From assembly GCA_022453515.1 (NCBI GenBank), contig JAJNNY010000006.1, positions 1,116,001 through 1,180,000 of the forward strand: a stretch of 64,000 nucleotides of DNA, given 5' to 3'. The stretch's first letter is position 1, and each line of letters opens with the position of its first letter. Source of the stretch: Astrocystis sublimbata. Taxonomy: Eukaryota > Ascomycota > Sordariomycetes > Xylariales > Xylariaceae. Below the pieces are notes generated by a model that searched no databases, was not told where the DNA came from, and saw nothing but the letters and a program-made list of their open reading frames with translations. A program made the position numbers and the translations under genes. Of the stretch, positions 59,504 to 64,000 are shown one piece after another.

Positions 59504-62500
59504 TAACTACTCCAACATTTGTCTCAAAACAAGGTAGCTCGAATCCAAACCTGCTGCTCTCACACCAGTGTACATCTAGCAACATCTATCATCTTGGCTT
59601 ACTCAACCAGCCAGCCAGTCCCCCAGTCCCCCAGTTAACCCCCCCTCCATTACACGAAGCCTGCAGTATAATCAAGCATGATGTAAGCTCTCTGGGGAGA
59701 TGAACATGTGCTATCGCTAAGGAAATCCATTCGACCAGTCTCCTGAGACTATCATGCCAGAGTGCTTGTAGAATCTCTAACTCTTGACGTCCATATCGTG
59801 ATATCGTGTCTCTCAGCTAAAAATAGTTGCGGGGAAGAGCTTACACACTTGCTAGCGGCAGTCTTCTCCAGCCGACGATATTTTAGTTTCACCCTCTAAT
59901 CACCTCGTAAAACATCAGTCATTCCTAGAGCCTGTTGGTGCATTCGCAAGAGACTCGTGGCCGTGGCACACGAAACAATTCGTCCAGGGCCATGTTTCGC
60001 CATCTCTTTACGCTGCTTCTGCATAATTGGAGATGAGACTATTATTGCGGTTACCTATGCTCTTTGCGGCCCTTATTTGTTGGTTCTGTGTCCGGAATTC
60101 CTGGAAAGCTTCTGGCCTTTCGATCGTAGTCTATAGCCATATCTACGAGGACTTAATTTTAGATTACAAGCTATATATAGCACACGTCAACATATACTGA
60201 CCTAACTAATAGGCATTTCGTGATTGTTTGCCCCAAAAGCATATACAGCACCAACTAAACGCCGTAAAAGTTTGCTAGCAGTATGCGAGAGACCGCTTTG
60301 CCGAGTCGATCGTCGGCACTGACGGCGATGACCTATTCTAGAGTTGCGGCTTCTCTAGAGAGAGGCAAAAAATGTTGTCTTGAGATGGACGGCTACGATG
60401 CTGAGGCCATCGCATCACAGGATATCGACGCAATATGAGTGTAAGTTATAATGCCTCTATCGAATGCCTCTAATCTTCTGCTAACGGTTTACACAGAGTA
60501 TGGAATTCGGTCACTGCCACTTGCTAGGCTATCTTTGACATATATCGTGACCCAGAACTCCTCGCAAGCATCAGGACTGCGGTTGACGCCTGTAGGCTCT
60601 GAAGTGCAGACTATAGTGTTAGATTTAATATTGACTAGCTATCCCGCTTGCCAATCCTACAAGCCGTGTATGTTGAGACTACGTCTCAAGATGAAATTCT
60701 ATCTTGTCAGAATCTCAGACCGAGTTAAACTAAGGATCACTTTTCGCTTAAAATGTTTGGGAGCGGCGTGTCACACACCCAGCTAACAAAGTACCAATGC
60801 GGTACGGCATAAGCACATGGGACTTCCGATGTGATATAGAATCTTGCAGCCAAATTTGAGTTGACGTTTCAAACAAATACTGTTCATCATTTCGAGAGTC
60901 TTATAATATATGTGGCACCTGCTTGTTGCTTTGTATGGTCTGAAAACCTGGCGGCGACGCCTTTGGTCTTCGACAGCGGGGATGTAATTAGATATCATAG
61001 GAACGGCGGTGCAGGGGTGTCTGTCAGTTTTTGTCCGCGATGGAAAGCTCCCTTGAGCTCCCGGAGAAAGAAGAACATGAGGAGAGAAGGGCTTAGCATC
61101 TTGAGAGCTCCCTGCTGATGCCCAGTACCTTCGCCGCCCAGATGAGGGTGCACAGCCCAGTGTCATTTAAAGAGAAAGACTGGAACTGGAACATACCGGC
61201 CGAGGCCGCGATAAAGGAGGCGGGTGACGAGACCTTTTGGCGTATCATCTATGCTGCCACCTCAGCTGCCAGCAAAGTCGCCTCGGAACGCGCTTTCTAA
61301 CGCTGGGAGGTGGAAAAGAAACCGACCTTCGTTACGACGGCATTGTGTCCATGCTGTGTAGCTACCACGCAATAGCACACTACGGGGCACCCCCCCTATC
61401 GGAACAGCCAAATAGCACTCCTATCTGCTTTGCGTCCTTGCGAATGGTAGCACAGCGGACATAGCGGGTGAGAGAGTATGTCCTAATTCCATATTATGTG
61501 AGAAAGGGACGGATTCTTAGCAAAATTAAAATATAGGCAAGGCACACGACGTGAACTTTGACCTCAAACGAAGCAAGGCCGTCCTTACGTACTACTGAAT
61601 ACTGCATCGGCAACAAACGCATGGCTGTTGGAAGATCAGCTAAATGGAGTTCCTTCGTGGCATCTAAGCAGTCGAGCCGTTATTAGAACAGCATACGTAT
61701 GCAAATTCTTTTGATGTATTACCTAGTGGCAACAAGATTGACGAGTCGTCTCATTTACACCCGCATTAGTATACTGTACTTACATGCGCTTTTTCTCCTG
61801 GCGATCGGACTCCCATTGAAGTCGCATATTACTGTAGTTTATTTGACCCCTATGTATGTCTTCGCTGATCATTCATTCTGGAACTCGCCCCCAACCTATT
61901 TTTGGTCATAGGGGCAGCACACACGTATTGCTTCCGCAAGGCGCGTTGTTGTACAATAGGTCGTCAAAACAGGTCGAGAGCGATCTTGGTGTGGCACCAA
62001 ACCCTCCGATGGTGGAAAGTTGGGGTTTTGGGCGATGTAACGTCAATGATGCTTAAGCGCAGACGCATCGCATCTTATGCAATGGATATAAGAGGCGGGC
62101 TACAAGTCCGGCAGCCTTGACTAGATTGACATCAGAGTCCGATCATTCACATGTGAGCTCCGCCCGACGTTGTATTAGTGGCGGATGGGCCAAGTTCTGA
62201 TCTCTGCGGTGGAAATCCCAGGCTACATGATTGATGCCGCTCGGGATTTACATCCGCGAAAGGTGCCAATCATCACCCGCACGCGAAGAATATTTGGCAA
62301 TGTCAACGCTGCACGCATTGATCTACCAGAGCGCATTACCTGCGTAGTCATCCATCCCACCATTCACCCCCAGCCGCAATCAAAACACGTTGGCAACTAT
62401 AAGCGCAGCGTAGCGACAACCAGATGTTTGAGAGACCAGTATGATTACACGAGGCTGGTTGGTCTGGGCTTATGGTCACACCTTACCATCAATTTCAGGC

Positions 62501-64000
62501 AAGGTAGCATTTTCTACCTACCTGCTCACCTGAAGTCACCTACGCTGTTCCGGTCTTTACCTCACAGCCACGCGGATATGATCATGTCGTCGCATATTGG
62601 GGGCACATCGGACTTCAATGCATGATACATGGTAGTCGCCCGCCCACAAAGGTTTCAGCCCAAGAGAGAACAACTGCATCCGAAGCAGCTGTATACCGTG
62701 AAGAACTGGCGTGAGGCTAGAGTTATATCAGTTTCGCTACTGGTACTGCGTGCTCTTCCTTGCACTGGCCTAGACGACTTCGACTCTGAGGCAACGACAG
62801 ACTGGCGGGATGGCAGGGTTCACTTGTCCGTGCTGTAGAGGAGGCGCTATGCATGCAATTACGCTCAAAGTAAAAAGCTGTGAGCTAGAAGCCCGCCTGC
62901 GGCACAGGCCCAGCAGGAAGTCCCGCGCAGCTGTGTCAGTCAGATCGATACCTGCCATGACCCTTGGCTCAAGACACACTCGCTGTACCAAGCAGGACGC
63001 GGCAGTGGATGTCGAGATGCGCTCCTCCCATCGTTGAGAAAAGCCGGACATGGGCCGTCTGAGAGGATGGGTAACTACATATGGTCCACGTGCAACGACG
63101 AGAGTGTTCCTCTCCACCCTATGAGTGACTAGGTAACACTACATGATATCAGAGAATCTTGGCGGCTTTTCCTGGTATTCCGAGACACAGGCCAGGACAG
63201 GACCAGGTATACCACATTCTACCTAGTGGGCTAGTACATGGTATGTAAGTTCTCGGGACCGATAGAACAACTACGACTACACAGCCAGGTTCAGCGCACG
63301 AAAGATGGAACAGGTAATTGATGAGCCTTTGATTTGAGAGAGACGTTTCGCGACGTCTCAACGAGTGTGGAGGAGAGTATGCACACTTGTAACGAGTGCC
63401 CTGGCATGCCTGCTCGCCTGGCTGCAGTCCGTCCATCTGCTAACCGTCCGCCGCGGTCCGGAACAGTCGAGATCAGCGTTCGGACTAAGCAAGTTGACGG
63501 CGTCGATGATGCGTCCAGGCACACGGAGAGAAAGGAAATGATCTGCAATGATAACTCAAATCTCCGCTCGCGGGCAGCAGCAAGTGCAGTGGAGTGCAGA
63601 TCAGTGACGGGACAGACGGTTGATGAAACGAAGCGCGGGTGACGATTCTGTAGGTATATTATCTAACCCGGGCACTTAATACCTACAGTACCGAGTACCT
63701 ACGTTGTGTTGCATTGTACAAAGATCCCCCGCGTGAGCGGAGCCAGGATAAAGTACGATGGCAGCCCGTGGTCGAATGCGCGGCTCCGACTCTTCACGGT
63801 ACACAAGCCCGCAAAATCGCACGCGCTTCATTGCTTTTGAAGCGGTGTAAGTAGGGCTTAACTCAGGTTGCCATCGAAATGGCATCAAGAAGTCTTTATT
63901 TACTTATCCTAGCCTTTGAACCTTTCGCACCCACTCAAGTACTCCAAGTACTCCATGTAAAGTAGGCAGATATTCAAATACCTCTCTGTAAGTGCCTGCT

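Larger units (their letters stand above)
58758..64000. other. 5.2-kb gene-poor region to window end
   Basis: The first 400 bases are the APC2 promoter with short tandem repeats. Beyond that, frames such as 62185-62625 and 61118-61300 show no domain, no splice partners and no codon continuity, so I call no gene. TAGGTAC words occur near 59365, 59486, 63650 and 63690. No tRNA, rRNA or mobile element was recognised. The final kilobase may belong to the promoter of a gene outside the window. Confidence 0.45.

Noticed and set aside
62185..62625. Plus-strand 146-residue frame in the terminal gene-poor region
   Set aside because: No domain, mixed composition, no splice partners and no neighbouring coding signal; compatible with a chance frame in about 5 kb.
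1..64000. CRISPR arrays, bacterial operons or prophage
   Set aside because: Spliceosomal introns and eukaryotic gene families throughout; no regularly spaced direct repeats were seen.
59000..64000. Transposon remnant in the terminal region
   Set aside because: No terminal inverted repeats, target-site duplications, transposase or reverse transcriptase motifs could be read.

Overview
The window looks like nuclear DNA of a filamentous ascomycete (Pezizomycotina, probably Sordariomycetes). The genes carry several short introns of about 47-160 bp with GTAAGT/GTATGT-like donors, CTAAC/CTGAC-like branch sites and YAG acceptors. The gene set is typical: an ENA sodium pump, a Zn2Cys6 regulator, ATG11, APC2, NHP6, a CSC1-type channel and an ABCC transporter. 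Exon models were joined by hand from reading frames and splice signals. For complete genes the joined exon lengths sum to whole codons. Assignment to a class is inference.

Layout. 1-1334 (-): 5' part of an ENA-type P-type ATPase, cut by the window edge, with an upstream region unusually rich in GCCAAG/GCCAGG (PacC-type) hexamers. 3044-4367 (+): FAD synthetase. 6468-7450 (+): low-complexity nuclear protein with a C-terminal AT-hook-like motif. 7451-12780: large gene-poor stretch ending in a pyrimidine-rich leader. 12781-15880 (+): CSC1/DUF221 channel. 16533-17456 (+): secreted endonuclease/exonuclease/phosphatase-fold protein. 17581-18104 (-): small glycine-rich repeat protein. 19140-21023 (-) and 21886-24199 (-): MFS transporter followed in tandem by a Zn2Cys6 regulator. 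26338-28673 (-): 504-residue fungal-specific protein in eleven exons. 30498-30944 (-): NHP6-type HMG-box protein. 30945-35650: gene-poor, with an 84-nt foldback hairpin. 35651-36506 (-): CENP-H, divergent from ATG11 at 37517-42074 (+). 42852-43868 (-): mitochondrial bL9m. 45451-46198 (+): coiled-coil hypothetical. 47007-47809 (+): Cys-containing hypothetical. 50275-55263 (+): full ABCC transporter in eleven exons. 56085-58757 (-): APC2. 58758-64000: gene-poor.

Function. Most genes are housekeeping and unrelated: chromosome segregation (CENP-H, APC2), chromatin (NHP6, AT-hook protein), selective autophagy (ATG11), mitochondrial translation (bL9m), FAD synthesis and ion homeostasis (ENA, CSC1). 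The only cluster-like unit is the regulator/MFS tandem, and no biosynthetic backbone enzyme is nearby.

Undescribed features. No clearly new multi-gene system was found. The signals most worth following are the PacC-like site cluster upstream of ENA, the long hairpin at 33301-33384, a dispersed family of perfect GTAGGTAC-type palindromes confined to intergenic DNA, and the unnamed 504-residue protein family.
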